64,000 bases of DNA from Fulvivirga sp. (GTDB taxonomy: Bacteria > Bacteroidota > Bacteroidia > Cytophagales > Cyclobacteriaceae): positions 21,268 through 85,267 of the forward strand of contig JANQLQ010000057.1 of assembly GCA_028280565.1 (NCBI GenBank). Direction: 5' to 3'. A model generated the notes under the pieces. That model searched no databases and was not told where the DNA came from. It worked only from the letters and a program-made list of their open reading frames with translations. Position numbers and translations under genes: made by a program. Of the stretch, positions 52,602 through 62,526 are shown one piece after another; position 1 is the stretch's first letter; every line of letters starts with the position of its first letter.

Positions 52602-53699
52602 TTACGTATGCTCCTTTACAGCATGCACATCGATCTTCTTTTGCTTTCCTTTTAATTGTACGTCGCCTATGAACTTGACATTATAACCATTCGGGGAGCC
52701 CATTCTTCTCAAAAGTTCTCCTGATACCAACAGCTTTTCTTTGTACTGGTTACAGATAGATTGTATTCTTGATGTTGTATTGAGCACATCGCCGTGATAT
52801 GCTATATCTCGTTTGATGTTCCCAATCTCTGAAACAGTCACTTTGCCTCCATGTAAGCCCGCCTTGAACTCTGGAATAATACCATATTTTTTGAGATAAT
52901 GATCAGATCTTTTTTCTAGCCAACTTTTAAATGAATAAAACAAGTAGATACATTTCCACGTGTCCTTAAGCTTTCCTGTCTCCCAGGTGAGGACTACTTC
53001 GTCTCCTACATATTGGTATATTTCCGCATCAAATTTATCCACGAGTTGATTAATATCATTGATACAATCTTTGATGAGTTTTGAGTACTTTATGTTCCCT
53101 AAAGTTTCGGCATAAGCTGTCGACGACTTAAGATCCATGAAAAGAAATATACGATCCTCGATCACCGGCTTTCGGTATCTCCCTAAAAGAAAGTTAGAAA
53201 TGTTCTTGTAACCGAATTTCTTAATGGTCAGTAAAAAGAAGTTCAATATAAGCACTTGTATAAAAAGAAAGATTAACCCTGAGATGACCAGTTTCAAATA
53301 GATTTGGCTTTCAAAAGCAACTTGTATAATACCTTCTGGCATAACACCCATCATCCATATTGATCCATAGACGAGGTAAGATGAAATAATGAAGCCCACT
53401 AAGTAAATGGCGCTTTTAAACAAAATGGCATGACTAAAACTTAGCCTTTCGATCTTTAATTTTTCAGACAACTCGTTAACCGCGATGAATAGGACACCAA
53501 ATAGTGTGCCGGCCAATGTGGATTCCAATAGCTGGTAGGCAGATACCAAATAATCCGCCAATGGATTATTCAAACTATTCAAGTCCAGACTTGTAATCTC
53601 AACAAAACTCACCACACTGACCAAGGCAAAATAAGAGACCAAGTTCATGACCACTACCCAATACAAAACTATTCCAGTGTAAATTTTTAGTTTGTCCAT
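52602..53699 (-). CDS. Membrane adenylate/guanylate cyclase (class III)
   Basis: A 365-residue protein with about four N-terminal transmembrane helices (IVLYWVVVMNLVSYFAL, AGTLFGVLFIAV, AIYLVGFIISSYLVYGSIWM, VISGLIFLFIQVLILNFFLL), then a class III nucleotidyl cyclase domain (about 185-360). Metal-binding Asp residues sit in RIFLFMDLKSSTAYAETLG and YQYVGDEVVLTW. LKGKQKKIDVHAV near the end is a typical terminus. Substrate choice (cAMP or cGMP) cannot be told. No CRP-like gene is next to it. Confidence 0.88.
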   Translation of the reverse strand: MDKLKIYTGIVLYWVVVMNLVSYFALVSVVSFVEITSLDLNSLNNPLADYLVSAYQLLESTLAGTLFGVLFIAVNELSEKLKIERLSFSHAILFKSAIYLVGFIISSYLVYGSIWMMGVMPEGIIQVAFESQIYLKLVISGLIFLFIQVLILNFFLLTIKKFGYKNISNFLLGRYRKPVIEDRIFLFMDLKSSTAYAETLGNIKYSKLIKDCINDINQLVDKFDAEIYQYVGDEVVLTWETGKLKDTWKCIYLFYSFKSWLEKRSDHYLKKYGIIPEFKAGLHGGKVTVSEIGNIKRDIAYHGDVLNTTSRIQSICNQYKEKLLVSGELLRRMGSPNGYNVKFIGDVQLKGKQKKIDVHAVKEHT

Positions 53700-53908
53700 T
53701 TCGGCAAAAAGATTAGAACCGCAAAGCTACCAAAGATGTAGGTCTTATCCTCTAACCCGGATTTCTCGGATTGAGCAGTTGCCTGGGGATTCCATTGACA
53801 TGGCTTCTTGGAAATGACATCCTTGTATTTAACCAAAGTATATTTTGAATACTGCCACTTTTTATTTTACGTTATACTTCATAATGCTTACTAATTTCGC
53901 TAAGTTAG

Positions 53909-54169
53909 ATGGGTATGAGCTGGAATGATTTTGAAAAGTTATCACTGGTAGATAGGGCACGATCACTTTATCTAAACGGTACTTTTATCATTTCTATCCG
54001 GTATTATAAGTATAAAGTAAATCTATACCTCCTCAACAATTACTATGTAGAAGTTTTCTATGACCCAAAACAGGACCGGGTGGAAAAGATAGAACGACTT
54101 CAATCACAGCATTCTCGCATGAAGTTTTATTCCGACCAGATCAAACTCCCTGTAGACCTTTGCGCATAA
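53909..54169 (+). CDS. Small hypothetical protein, 86 residues
   Basis: A small protein with MSWNDFEKLSLVDRARSLYL, then a beta-rich middle (NGTFIISIRYYKYKVNLYLL) and EVFYDPKQDRVEKIERLQ. The layout is that of small conserved hypotheticals in Bacteroidota (helix followed by a beta-meander). The ATG at 53909 follows a likely promoter region. Its role is unknown; it diverges from the cyclase gene and may share its control region. Confidence 0.65.
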   Translation: MGMSWNDFEKLSLVDRARSLYLNGTFIISIRYYKYKVNLYLLNNYYVEVFYDPKQDRVEKIERLQSQHSRMKFYSDQIKLPVDLCA

Positions 54170-54231
54170 AAAAGATATCTCTTAGCCCACCCAGTATTTG
54201 AAAAAGGATCAAGAACTACTTTAATAAATAG

Positions 54232-54565
54232 GGCATCATTGAAAATTCAATTAGCGTATAGAGGGGAGACACCCAGGAACAGTGCGACACATTTGAGGCC
54301 TGTGCGTAAGCGGCCTATAGGGGCTGGACAGTGCGTTTAGCGCGGAAAATGGGCTTTGTTGCTGGCGTCCTTTTCTCTTCTTTCGTTTTCTTTCCCCGAA
54401 GGGATGCCTATGGCATGGGCGGGCAAAAGAAAATGAAAGCCGGGCTTAGAATCACAAAATCCCACTTAAACTGCTCATTTTCAGGTTCGCATTACCCGAA
54501 ACATTTTAAAATATAGCCCAATCTGCCAAAATTAAACGTTTTACCGTCAAAGCGAATTTGATAAA
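54232..54565 (+). repeat. Dispersed repeat, copy 5
   Basis: Full-length, with an insertion in the hairpin loop: gcatcattgaaaattcaatt, gcgtatagaggggagacacc, cctgtgcgtaagcggcctat, aatgggctttgttgctggcg, a longer loop containing ccccgaagggatgcctatgg, gcaaaagaaaatgaaagccg, acccgaaacattttaaaat and ccaaaattaaacgtttt. It lies between the convergent 86-residue gene and the zinc-ribbon gene, right before the latter's terminator. No other feature fills the 54170-54636 gap. Confidence 0.9.
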
Positions 54566-54571
54566 TAATCT

Positions 54572-54605
54572 TTAAAAAAAAGGGCTGCTTTTTCAAGGCA
54601 GCCCT
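54572..54605 (-). terminator. Intrinsic terminator of the zinc-ribbon membrane protein
   Basis: On the minus strand: agggctgc, loop, gcagccct, then ttttttttaaag. The stem is a perfect 8 bp. It lies 32 bp after the stop of the gene at 54637. Confidence 0.85.
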
Positions 54606-54636
54606 ATCCCTTTAATATTGTCAAAAATTAGAACCT

Positions 54637-55389
54637 CTACGCCGTAGCTGTTGATTCTTGTGACGAAGCATCCTGCAGCATCGCGATTTTGTAGTTCTTC
54701 TTAGCTTTATGACCACAATAACCACATTCGAAGTGTTTCAAAAGTTCTCCTTCTTCAGTGGTAGTAGGTGGCTTCAATATTTCTTCCTTATTTACCCTAA
54801 AGGTTTGATAGTTACATTCAGGGCATTGCAAAGCGTGAAGGTGACCCGCATATTTTTCAATTTTAGTATACCCAGTCTCTTCATCCACCCAAACATCATA
54901 ATCCACTGAGAATATGTCCTCTTCTGCCTGCATCCCTTCATCGAGGTAAACGTCTTCCTCTTCTTCACTCAATAGCTTCATAGGCTTACCTGTCTTGGGT
55001 GAAACACGAGGCTTATACCGAAGCTTTTTAAGTCTTTTCTCAATATAGAACGGGTAGTAAAATTTCAGTAAGTTCTGAATGATCACCCCTATAATAAGCC
55101 CCATCGAAATGGTCACGAAAACGCGCACAAAAAGCCACAAAGTGGTAAGCTCGGCAATAAACGAATTAGCATAAGCGCCTCCGGCCACTATTAGCAATAT
55201 ACCACAGGTCATCAATATGTTGATCTCGTTCCTGTTGATATAGTCATACTTTCCTTTCGAATCACTTGTTGCGCCGAGTTTAACAAAATAGCCCAAAAAA
55301 ATTAGAACCGACAGTGCCGCCAATCCATAGGCAACATAAATTGCCGCGGTGTTCCAGCTTTCAAAGGATTGTACTGAGGTTTCTTCCAT
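54637..55389 (-). CDS. Membrane protein with C-terminal zinc ribbon
   Basis: A 250-residue protein with three hydrophobic helices (AAIYVAYGLAALSVLIFLGY, ILMTCGILLIVAGGAYA, VFVTISMGLIIGVII) in the first 110 residues, then an acidic linker (LLSEEEEDVYLDEG) and a zinc ribbon made of CPEC and CGYC. The helical half faces the membrane and the ribbon the cytosol. Similar proteins occur only in this group, to my knowledge, and have no described role. It has its own terminator. Confidence 0.72.
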   Translation of the reverse strand: MEETSVQSFESWNTAAIYVAYGLAALSVLIFLGYFVKLGATSDSKGKYDYINRNEINILMTCGILLIVAGGAYANSFIAELTTLWLFVRVFVTISMGLIIGVIIQNLLKFYYPFYIEKRLKKLRYKPRVSPKTGKPMKLLSEEEEDVYLDEGMQAEEDIFSVDYDVWVDEETGYTKIEKYAGHLHALQCPECNYQTFRVNKEEILKPPTTTEEGELLKHFECGYCGHKAKKNYKIAMLQDASSQESTATA

Positions 55390-55625
55390 GATAAAAAAAA
55401 ATTTTTAGATATAATTTTAGAGAATAGATATCTTTTTAATTAAAGCCCAATTTAAAAATTACTGTTAAATTTTAATATCCTTTTAGAAAAAAAGAACTTT
55501 TTATATGTATATAGCTGAGTTCAGTTCGTGACATAAACCCAGCAAGACGCACAAAATTACTTTAAATAAGACTTATGAATATAAAAAAATATTTACTAAA
55601 AAATAAAAAATATTGAGTAATTCCA

Positions 55626-58355
55626 CTATAAGGTTCTTTTACTTTCTCTCTCTTCGTAGCTTTCTATCACGTCACCTTCTTTGATATCATTGAAGTTTTT
55701 GATACTAATACCACATTCATAACCATTTTTTACCTCGGTTACATCTTCTTTGAACCGTTTCAATTGTCCCATCTCCCCGGAGTACACCACGATACCATCT
55801 CGAATCAGGCGGATCGGGTTGTTCTTTTTGATGTAGCCGTCTGTGACCATACATCCCGCTACGGTACCCACTTTAGAGATCTTAAATACCTCGCGGACCT
55901 GTACATTACCCACGATCACTTCTTCTACTTCAGGATCCAACATACCTTCCATAGCGTCTTTCACATCGTTTATGGCGTCGTAGATCACGGAATAGAGCCT
56001 TATCTCGATCTCTTCGTTTTCGGCAATCTTTTTAGCAGAGCCCGAAGGTCTTACCTGGAAACCAACAATGACCGCATCCGAAGCAGAAGCTAATAAAACG
56101 TCAGATTCTGAAATTTGCCCTACTCCCTTATGAATAATGTTTACTTGGATCTCCTCGGTACTCAGTTTTAGTAACGAATCGGAAAGAGCTTCCACGGAAC
56201 CATCCACATCACCCTTGACGATAACATTCAACTCTTTGAACGAACCGATAGCCAACCTGCGACCAATCTCATCTAAAGTGATATGCTTTTTGGTCCGGAT
56301 GCTTTGCTCACGTAGTATTTGCTCCCGCTTGGTCGCAATTTCTCGTGCCTCACGATCCGTATCCATGATATTGAACTTGTCACCCGCCTGTGGGGCGCCA
56401 TCTAAGCCCAGCATTAACACAGGCGTGGAAGGCTCGGCCTTTTTCATTTTAAGCCCTTTATGGTCGAACATGGCTTTAACACGTCCATGATAGGCCCCCG
56501 CCAGAATCACATCACCAATATTCATGGTACCATTTTGAACGAGCAACGTAGCCACATAGCCCCGGCCTTTATCCAGTGAGGCTTCTATGATCGTACCACT
56601 GGCTTTCTTGTTACTGTTAGATTTTAACTCCAATAGTTCAGCTTCCAGTAGAACTTTTTCAAGGAGGTCTTCAACACCTTGGCCAGTTTTAGCCGAAATT
56701 TCCTGGCTTTGATACTTCCCTCCCCACTCTTCCACTAAGATATTTATTTTGGAAAGTGACTCCCGTACCTTATCGGCATTGGCATTAGGTTTGTCGATCT
56801 TATTGATGGCGATAACAATGGGCACGCCAGCCACCTGCGCGTGGTTGATTGCTTCTTTGGTCTGGGGCATCACGTCATCATCGGCAGCCACTACGATAAT
56901 GACGATATCTGTAACCTTCGCACCCCTGGCCCGCATGGCGGTGAAAGCTTCGTGACCCGGTGTATCTAAGAAAGCAATTTTATTACCGCTTTCCGTCATC
57001 ACATCATAGGCCCCAATGTGCTGGGTTATGCCTCCGGCCTCCCCGGCCGTAACTTTGGAGTTCCTAATATAGTCCAAGAGCGATGTCTTTCCATGGTCTA
57101 CGTGTCCCATGATCGTGACAATGGGAGCTCTTTCAGAAAGGTCTTCCTCGCTGTCTAGCTCTTCTAGGATCTCTATTTCATCATCTGCAGACGTAAATTC
57201 TACACTGTACCCAAATTCATCGGCGATTACCGTAATGGATTCCGCATCCAGCCGCTGGTTAATGGATACAAACATTCCCAGTCCCATACAGCTGGAGATC
57301 ACCTCGTTCACAGAAACATCCATCAAGGCAGCTAAATCATTAGCAGAGATGAACTCCGTCACTTTCAGCACTTTGGACTGCTCCTGCTCTTGCAGCATCT
57401 GCTCCTCTTTCGCCTCTGCAATAGCCGATCTCTTCTCGCGTCGGTATTTTGCTCCCCCTCCTTTCTTTTTTCCTCCGCTAAGCTTGGCTAGGGTAGCCTT
57501 GATCTTATCTTGGATTTCCTTGTCAGAAGGTTCTTCTTTTGTAGTTTTTTGCCTGCCCGGGGCCATTTTCCCCCTACCTTGCTGCTCACCCCCGCGGGCA
57601 ATACGCTTTCTTGGCCTTTTCTTCTTCTGCTCTTTCTGGTCATCCGAAGAAGCTACCGGTTTGGATTTATCTTTGGCTACAGGTAAATCGATCTTTCCTA
57701 CTACTTTAAGGCCTTGTAATTTATCGGCCCGGGCTTTTCTTACCTCTTGTTTTTCTTCTACCTCCTGTTTTTGCTGTGGTACAGGCGGTTTTACCACCGG
57801 CTTCTCCTCCTTCTTTAACTCTGCTACCGGCTCCTTTTTAGGTTCTTCTTTCTTTACTTGGGGTTCCGGTTTCGGTTTCGGTGCCGGTACTGGCTCCGGT
57901 TCAGGTTCGGGCTCAGGCTCCGGTGCCGGCTTCTTTTTTTCTAAGTCGATCCTTCCAACCACGGAAAGACCTTTCAGCTTAGGCTTTTCATGCTGAACTT
58001 TCTCTGCTGCCGGTTTAGGTTCGGCTGGCGCAGGCTCTTTCTTATCCACAGAAAGATTTTTGATCAGCACACTCTCTTCCTCCTCTTTGCGGGTCACCGG
58101 CGGTTCAACAGGCGCCTCTGAAGTGACTTCTTCTTCTATTTTTGTCCCAATGGTAAGTCCAGAAGCTTCCTCTTTATCATGAGCTGAGTCCGCAAATTCC
58201 TTAGAAAGCATCGAAAATTGCTCCCCGGTGACCTTGGAATTTGGACTGCTGTCTACGTCAAATCCTTTGTCGGCAAGAAAATCCACGATCGTAGAGAGCC
58301 CAACATTGAGCTTTCTCGCCACCTGGCTCAGCCTCATGGTTCGTTCTTCTGACAT
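55626..58355 (-). CDS. infB: Translation initiation factor IF-2
   Basis: A 909-residue GTPase that places initiator tRNA on the ribosome. The start is ATG 58355 ([19 protein letters not shown]), not the TTG two codons upstream. Order: an IF2_N domain at the start, a long charged linker rich in Pro, Glu and Lys (with an EP repeat region near residues 145-175), a second IF2_N domain, then GTPase motifs GHVDHGKTS (G1), DTPGHEAF (G3) and NKIDK (G4), and the C-terminal domains. It is 34 bp after nusA. Confidence 0.97.
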   Translation of the reverse strand: MSEERTMRLSQVARKLNVGLSTIVDFLADKGFDVDSSPNSKVTGEQFSMLSKEFADSAHDKEEASGLTIGTKIEEEVTSEAPVEPPVTRKEEEESVLIKNLSVDKKEPAPAEPKPAAEKVQHEKPKLKGLSVVGRIDLEKKKPAPEPEPEPEPEPVPAPKPKPEPQVKKEEPKKEPVAELKKEEKPVVKPPVPQQKQEVEEKQEVRKARADKLQGLKVVGKIDLPVAKDKSKPVASSDDQKEQKKKRPRKRIARGGEQQGRGKMAPGRQKTTKEEPSDKEIQDKIKATLAKLSGGKKKGGGAKYRREKRSAIAEAKEEQMLQEQEQSKVLKVTEFISANDLAALMDVSVNEVISSCMGLGMFVSINQRLDAESITVIADEFGYSVEFTSADDEIEILEELDSEEDLSERAPIVTIMGHVDHGKTSLLDYIRNSKVTAGEAGGITQHIGAYDVMTESGNKIAFLDTPGHEAFTAMRARGAKVTDIVIIVVAADDDVMPQTKEAINHAQVAGVPIVIAINKIDKPNANADKVRESLSKINILVEEWGGKYQSQEISAKTGQGVEDLLEKVLLEAELLELKSNSNKKASGTIIEASLDKGRGYVATLLVQNGTMNIGDVILAGAYHGRVKAMFDHKGLKMKKAEPSTPVLMLGLDGAPQAGDKFNIMDTDREAREIATKREQILREQSIRTKKHITLDEIGRRLAIGSFKELNVIVKGDVDGSVEALSDSLLKLSTEEIQVNIIHKGVGQISESDVLLASASDAVIVGFQVRPSGSAKKIAENEEIEIRLYSVIYDAINDVKDAMEGMLDPEVEEVIVGNVQVREVFKISKVGTVAGCMVTDGYIKKNNPIRLIRDGIVVYSGEMGQLKRFKEDVTEVKNGYECGISIKNFNDIKEGDVIESYEERESKRTL

Positions 58356-58395
58356 ACTCAAATATCTCTTTTTTTTATGATTTAAAAAATTTGAC

Positions 58396-59637
58396 TTATT
58401 CGAACTCTTGCTTTAAAATCTTCAAAACGTCATCAATAGTCTCCTCTTCGAGATCGGTTCGGCGTTCTAATTCTTCTTTCGTCAAAGTGAGTACACTCTT
58501 TGCAGTATCCAAGCCGATGCGTTTCAACTCATCAATGACCCAATCTTCAATCTCATCGCCAAACTCGTCCAGGTCAACATCTTCCTCTTCAAACTCACCG
58601 AGTTCCCTGAACACATCGATCTCCATACCTACTAACCTGCTGGCCAGCTTGATGTTTTGACCTCCTTTACCAATGGCCAAACTCACCTGGTCAGGCTTGA
58701 GGAAAACAGAAACCCTTCCTTCCCCGTCATCGGTTTTGATACTACCGATTTTAGCTGGGCTCAAGGCCCTGGAAATGTAGAGGTCCATATTGTCCGTAAA
58801 ATTGATGACATCGATATTCTCGTTCTGCAGCTCACGCACAATGCTATGGATCCTGGATCCCTTCATACCTACGCATGCGCCTACTGGGTCGATACGATCA
58901 TCGTATGATTCTACAGCCACTTTGGCCCTCTCACCGGGTTCGCGTACCACTTTCTTGATCGTGATCAGCCCATCGTATACCTCGGGCACCTCGCTTTCGA
59001 ATAATCTTTCCAAGAATACGGGGCTCGTACGGCTAAGGATAATCTTAGGACTGCCATTTACCATGTCTACGCGATCAACGATGGCCCGCACCTGGTCCCC
59101 TTTCCTGAACCTGTCTTTGGAGATCTGCTCATTTTTAGGAATGGATATCTCGTTTCCTTCCGCATCGATCAACAGTACTTCCCTGCTCAAGATCTGGTAA
59201 ACCTCACCATTGATGATCTCCCCTACCAGGTCTTTGTATTTTTGATATAGGATATCTTTTTCGAGGTCTTTCACTTTTTGGATCAATGTCTGCCGAGCGG
59301 TCATCACCGCACGCCTGCCAAAATCTTCCAATGTGATCTGTTCCGCTACTTCTTCACCGATCTCAAAGTCTGGCTCTATTTTCTGGGCTTCCGAAAGACT
59401 AATCTTGTCATGATCCCAAATGTCTTCAGAATTGTCATCTACAATCTCCCTGAACCTCCAAATTTCAAGGTCTCCCTTGTCCGCATTGATAATAATATCA
59501 AAATTCTCGTCCGTCTCAAATTTCCGCCTGATCATAGTGCGGAATACATCCTCAAGAATCCTGATCATCGTTGGCCTATCGATATTCTTCTGCTTAGCAA
59601 AATCAGCAAACGATTCAATTAATATTGCAGCATCCAT
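58396..59637 (-). CDS. nusA: Transcription termination/antitermination factor NusA
   Basis: A 413-residue NusA: an N-terminal RNA-polymerase-binding domain ([20 protein letters not shown]...), S1 domain, KH domains ([32 protein letters not shown] [18 protein letters not shown]), and a short acidic C-terminal part ([16 protein letters not shown]). It lacks the E. coli-type duplicated AR domains. NusA promotes pausing and hairpin-dependent termination, so the leader hairpin upstream of this operon is a plausible site of autoregulation. 8 bp separate it from rimP. Confidence 0.96.
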   Translation of the reverse strand: MDAAILIESFADFAKQKNIDRPTMIRILEDVFRTMIRRKFETDENFDIIINADKGDLEIWRFREIVDDNSEDIWDHDKISLSEAQKIEPDFEIGEEVAEQITLEDFGRRAVMTARQTLIQKVKDLEKDILYQKYKDLVGEIINGEVYQILSREVLLIDAEGNEISIPKNEQISKDRFRKGDQVRAIVDRVDMVNGSPKIILSRTSPVFLERLFESEVPEVYDGLITIKKVVREPGERAKVAVESYDDRIDPVGACVGMKGSRIHSIVRELQNENIDVINFTDNMDLYISRALSPAKIGSIKTDDGEGRVSVFLKPDQVSLAIGKGGQNIKLASRLVGMEIDVFRELGEFEEEDVDLDEFGDEIEDWVIDELKRIGLDTAKSVLTLTKEELERRTDLEEETIDDVLKILKQEFE

Positions 59638-59645
59638 TTTTTTCT

Positions 59646-60113
59646 TTATTGTTTGAATGAAACCTGAACGATTGATTTATCTATTTCTAAAAACAGGAGC
59701 TTCGACAACTCGTATTCCATTTTTTTTCCTTTTTTCTTCTCGCGGTCGAGTAAAATCCCATTTTCGTTTACTTCCATCAATTTTCCTTTAGCTTCAGTTC
59801 CATCTTTTAGAGAGACCTTGATATTCCTGCCGATATTTTTCCTGTACTGTCTGTCCAATGTAATCGGATAATCCACACCAGGTGAAGATACCTCTAGCAT
59901 ATATTTGTCATCTATCAATTCCTCTTCGTCAAGAAGTTGTCCCAAAATCCTGCTCAATCGCGCACAATGGTCAATGGTCACGCCATGGTCACCATCCAGC
60001 AGTATCAAAACTTTCTTAGGACCACGCTTAGCCGAAATCACCACATCCACTAGGAAATGACTTTCTTCTAAGTTGCTCTCCGCTAGGGAAACGATTTTGT
60101 CTTTCAGGTCCAT
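59646..60113 (-). CDS. rimP: Ribosome maturation factor RimP
   Basis: A 155-residue RimP needed for 30S assembly. The start chosen is ATG 60113 (MDLKDKIVSLAES); the 25-codon extension to 60188 contains the leader hairpin and is rejected. The family motifs DGDHGVTIDHCARLSR and YMLEVSSPGVDYPIT are clear, and the C-terminus ends in KKMEYELSKLLFLEIDKS. It heads the conserved rimP-nusA-infB operon. Confidence 0.94.
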   Translation of the reverse strand: MDLKDKIVSLAESNLEESHFLVDVVISAKRGPKKVLILLDGDHGVTIDHCARLSRILGQLLDEEELIDDKYMLEVSSPGVDYPITLDRQYRKNIGRNIKVSLKDGTEAKGKLMEVNENGILLDREKKKGKKMEYELSKLLFLEIDKSIVQVSFKQ

Positions 60114-60133
60114 GAAACTTACGCTAAAGCACA

Positions 60134-60160
60134 TAAAAAGAGGGGACTTGTGTCCCCTCT
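60134..60160 (-). terminator. Leader hairpin (attenuator candidate) of rimP-nusA-infB
   Basis: On the minus strand: agaggggac, a 4-nt loop acaa, gtcccctct, then tttttatg. The stem is a perfect 9 bp, followed by a run of five T. It lies between the promoter (60186-60217) and the rimP ATG at 60113, so it is a terminator-like hairpin inside the leader. Confidence 0.75.
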
Positions 60161-60185
60161 GAAACTTTCTTTTACGATTACTGTG

Positions 60186-60217
60186 CAAAATTAAGGCAAT
60201 TTTGTTTGCTTTACAAA
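60186..60217 (-). promoter_or_regulatory. Bacteroidota promoter of rimP-nusA-infB
   Basis: On the minus strand TTTG (60214-60217) and TAATTTTG (60186-60193) are separated by 20 bp, matching the Bacteroidota -33/-7 pattern. The expected start site is near 60179, giving a short leader that begins about 20 nt before the hairpin. Confidence 0.7.
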
Positions 60218-60278
60218 CTTATGGTCAAAATCGGGCAAAAAGCCTGGTCCCAGCACTAAAATGACTTAGTACGACAAT

Positions 60279-61301
60279 ATGAAATCACTCCATGGCTTAG
60301 TAGTTATTGCATTCCTAGCTGGGACATTTTTATCCTGTAGTGCCAGTAAAGAGAATAAAGTCGAGACGCCGACTCCTCCCGCCCAACAAGTGGTGGTACC
60401 CTTATTCAACAAGGACTCGGCATATGCTTTTGTCAAGTACCAAGTGGACCTTGGCCCGCGGGTGCCCAGCACTCCTCCCCATGCCGAGGCAGGAGACTGG
60501 ATGGTAGAAAAACTGGCCAGCTATGGTGCTAAAGTGCAGGAACAGACTTTCGAAGCCACTAGTTTCGATGGTGTGAAAATGTATTTGCGCAATATTATTG
60601 CCACATTTGACCCGGAAAAGTCTAAAAGGATACTGTTAGGGGCACACTGGGATACCCGGCCATTTGCAGACAAAGATGATGAACGAAAGGACGAGGCCAT
60701 TGATGGGGCAAATGATGGCGCTAGCGGGGTGGGTGTATTGTTGGAGGTGGCCAGGATACTTAGCACTAACCCAAAACCTGGTATAGGCATCGATATCATT
60801 TTTTTTGACGGGGAGGATTGGGGAAATGATGTGTCATTCCAAAAGCCGGTACCTCTACGGGATGGCTGGGAGTCTTGGTGGTGCATGGGCTCCCAATACT
60901 GGGGGAAGAACCCTCATCAACCCAACTATTCTGCTTATTATGGAATACTGCTGGATATGGTAGGTGGAAAAGATGCTAAATTTTTCGTGGAAGGATATTC
61001 AAAACAGTTTGCGCCTTCTATTGTGGACAAGGTCTGGGACACTGCTTCCCAGCTCGGGTATTCCAATTATTTCATAAGAAGGGACGGGGGGGCCATCACG
61101 GATGATCATTATTTTGTCAACAAGTACCGGAATATACCCATGATAGACATCATACCGACCGATCCAATCGATAATTCTTTTGGGGCGTTCCATCATACGC
61201 ATGATGACAACATGGACCTCATCAGTAAAGAAACCCTGCATGCCGTAGGACAAACCGTGCTACATGTGATATACAATGAGGAGGTGCCTTTGGCGAATTG
61301 A
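60279..61301 (+). CDS. M28-family lipoprotein: aminopeptidase or glutaminyl-peptide cyclase-like
   Basis: A 340-residue exported lipoprotein (lipobox FLSC after ..VVIAFLAGT). The metallopeptidase core has the zinc ligands in GAHWDTRPF, the pair DGANDGASGVGVLLE, FFDGEDWG, LLDMVGG and HHTHDDN. This combination also fits glutaminyl-peptide cyclotransferases, which use the same fold. The exact reaction cannot be told. It diverges from rimP across a shared 165-bp region. Confidence 0.88.
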   Translation: MKSLHGLVVIAFLAGTFLSCSASKENKVETPTPPAQQVVVPLFNKDSAYAFVKYQVDLGPRVPSTPPHAEAGDWMVEKLASYGAKVQEQTFEATSFDGVKMYLRNIIATFDPEKSKRILLGAHWDTRPFADKDDERKDEAIDGANDGASGVGVLLEVARILSTNPKPGIGIDIIFFDGEDWGNDVSFQKPVPLRDGWESWWCMGSQYWGKNPHQPNYSAYYGILLDMVGGKDAKFFVEGYSKQFAPSIVDKVWDTASQLGYSNYFIRRDGGAITDDHYFVNKYRNIPMIDIIPTDPIDNSFGAFHHTHDDNMDLISKETLHAVGQTVLHVIYNEEVPLAN

Positions 61302-61331
61302 GCGCTAACCCTCCCGGTAATGAATTTAGCA

Positions 61332-62060
61332 TTATGTTTTCACTAAGAATTTCTCCAGTTCTTTTAGCTTAATTCGTCCTTCGTAAAAGGCCTTCCCAAA
61401 GATAACGGCGAATACTCCCATTTCATTCAATTTGTCAATATCCGCAACGTCACGGACCCCTCCACTGGCAAGCACACAAATGTCCGGGAACCTATCAATG
61501 ATCTGCTTATACAGTTCGAAAGAAGGCCCTTCTAACATTCCTTCCCGGGAGATATCCGTAGTTTTCACGTATTTCAATCCACGGGAATAGAAATAATCAA
61601 TATGCTCAAAGATGTCAATCCCTGTATTCTTTACCCATCCACGGATTGCGATCTTATTTTCAAGCGCATCAGCGCCCAAGGTGATCTTCTCACGTCCGTA
61701 AGATATGATCCAGGAAGCGAACAGCTCCTTACGGCTTACGGCTACACTAGATGCGGTAATATAACTTGCCCCATATTCATAGGCCTTACTAATGTCCCCG
61801 TCAGTATGTATACCCCCGGTAAAATCTACCTTTAATCCTGTATGACCCGCTATAGCTTCCAGTATGTGGTAATTCAAAGGTTGTCCGCGCCTGGCGCCAT
61901 CCAAGTCCACCAGGTGCACCACCTCTATGCCATGGTCTTCAAAATTCTTGGCAAGGTCTACGGGGCTTTCATCATAAACCTTTTCTTCCGAAAAATTTCC
62001 TTGCCTCAAACGAATAATCTTACCATTACTAATAGCAATAGAAGGTATAATTTGGATCAT
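61332..62060 (-). CDS. HisA-like phosphoribosyl isomerase homologue with altered catalytic Asp
   Basis: A 242-residue TIM-barrel protein clearly of the HisA/HisF family: LVDLDGARRGQPLNYHILEA, DFTGGIHTDGDISKAYEYGA, LGADALENKIAIRGW, TDISREGMLEGPSFELY and ASGGVRDVADID. HisA isomerises ProFAR in histidine synthesis. Normally the N-terminus reads IPAID.., with Asp as one of two catalytic acids; here it reads IPSIAISNGK, with Ala9 in that place. The second Asp (LGADAL) remains. It is solitary, without hisF, hisH or other his genes. Function as a true HisA is uncertain. Confidence 0.85.
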   Translation of the reverse strand: MIQIIPSIAISNGKIIRLRQGNFSEEKVYDESPVDLAKNFEDHGIEVVHLVDLDGARRGQPLNYHILEAIAGHTGLKVDFTGGIHTDGDISKAYEYGASYITASSVAVSRKELFASWIISYGREKITLGADALENKIAIRGWVKNTGIDIFEHIDYFYSRGLKYVKTTDISREGMLEGPSFELYKQIIDRFPDICVLASGGVRDVADIDKLNEMGVFAVIFGKAFYEGRIKLKELEKFLVKT

Positions 62061-62430
62061 ACTGGATAAGTGGTTTTAGTTGGTCTTAGTGTTATGATTC
62101 TTTGAAAGATATGGGTATTTCTGCTGCCTAATTCGCCTCTACAGAGAACCAGTTAAAATAGTAAATTCAAGGGAGAATTACAAGATCGAATTACGCTTAC
62201 TCATAACTCGTGAACCCGGCTACTTCGCCGTTAAAATAGATTGAGCAGATCTTAATTACGGATCTTAAAACTGTCATTATCCCGGACCAGGCGGTTATTA
62301 TTTGGGTTTAACAGTCTTACACACCGTTCAACCTATTCTTTCATCCAGGCGAAAGCTAATTGCGTTAAAGTAATTATAGGCAAAAATCAGGAACTTGAAG
62401 TAAATATATCCTCGATAACAACAACTTGAA

Positions 62431-62461
62431 AGAGCTATGGGCTAGACCCATAGCTCTTTTT
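62431..62461 (+). terminator. Strong intrinsic terminator without an obvious gene upstream
   Basis: agagctatggg (62431-62441), loop ctaga, cccatagctct (62447-62457), then tttttatta. A perfect 11-bp stem. The nearest plus-strand gene upstream ends at 61301, with an opposite-strand gene between, so it may end a small RNA made from 62061-62430, or the reading could be on the other strand. The 62061-62526 gap otherwise has no ORF. Confidence 0.8.
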
Positions 62462-62499
62462 ATTATCCCTTTCCACGCACGATAAGGGAATTGTTTTAT

Positions 62500-62507
62500 T
62501 AATTTTG
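62500..62507 (+). promoter_or_regulatory. Bacteroidota -7 element of lysA
   Basis: TAATTTTG, 20 bp before the lysA ATG, fits TAnnTTTG and would give a leader of about 13 nt. No TTTG at -33 is seen. Confidence 0.5.
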
Positions 62508-62526
62508 TGGCCTTATTTTCTCAAGG

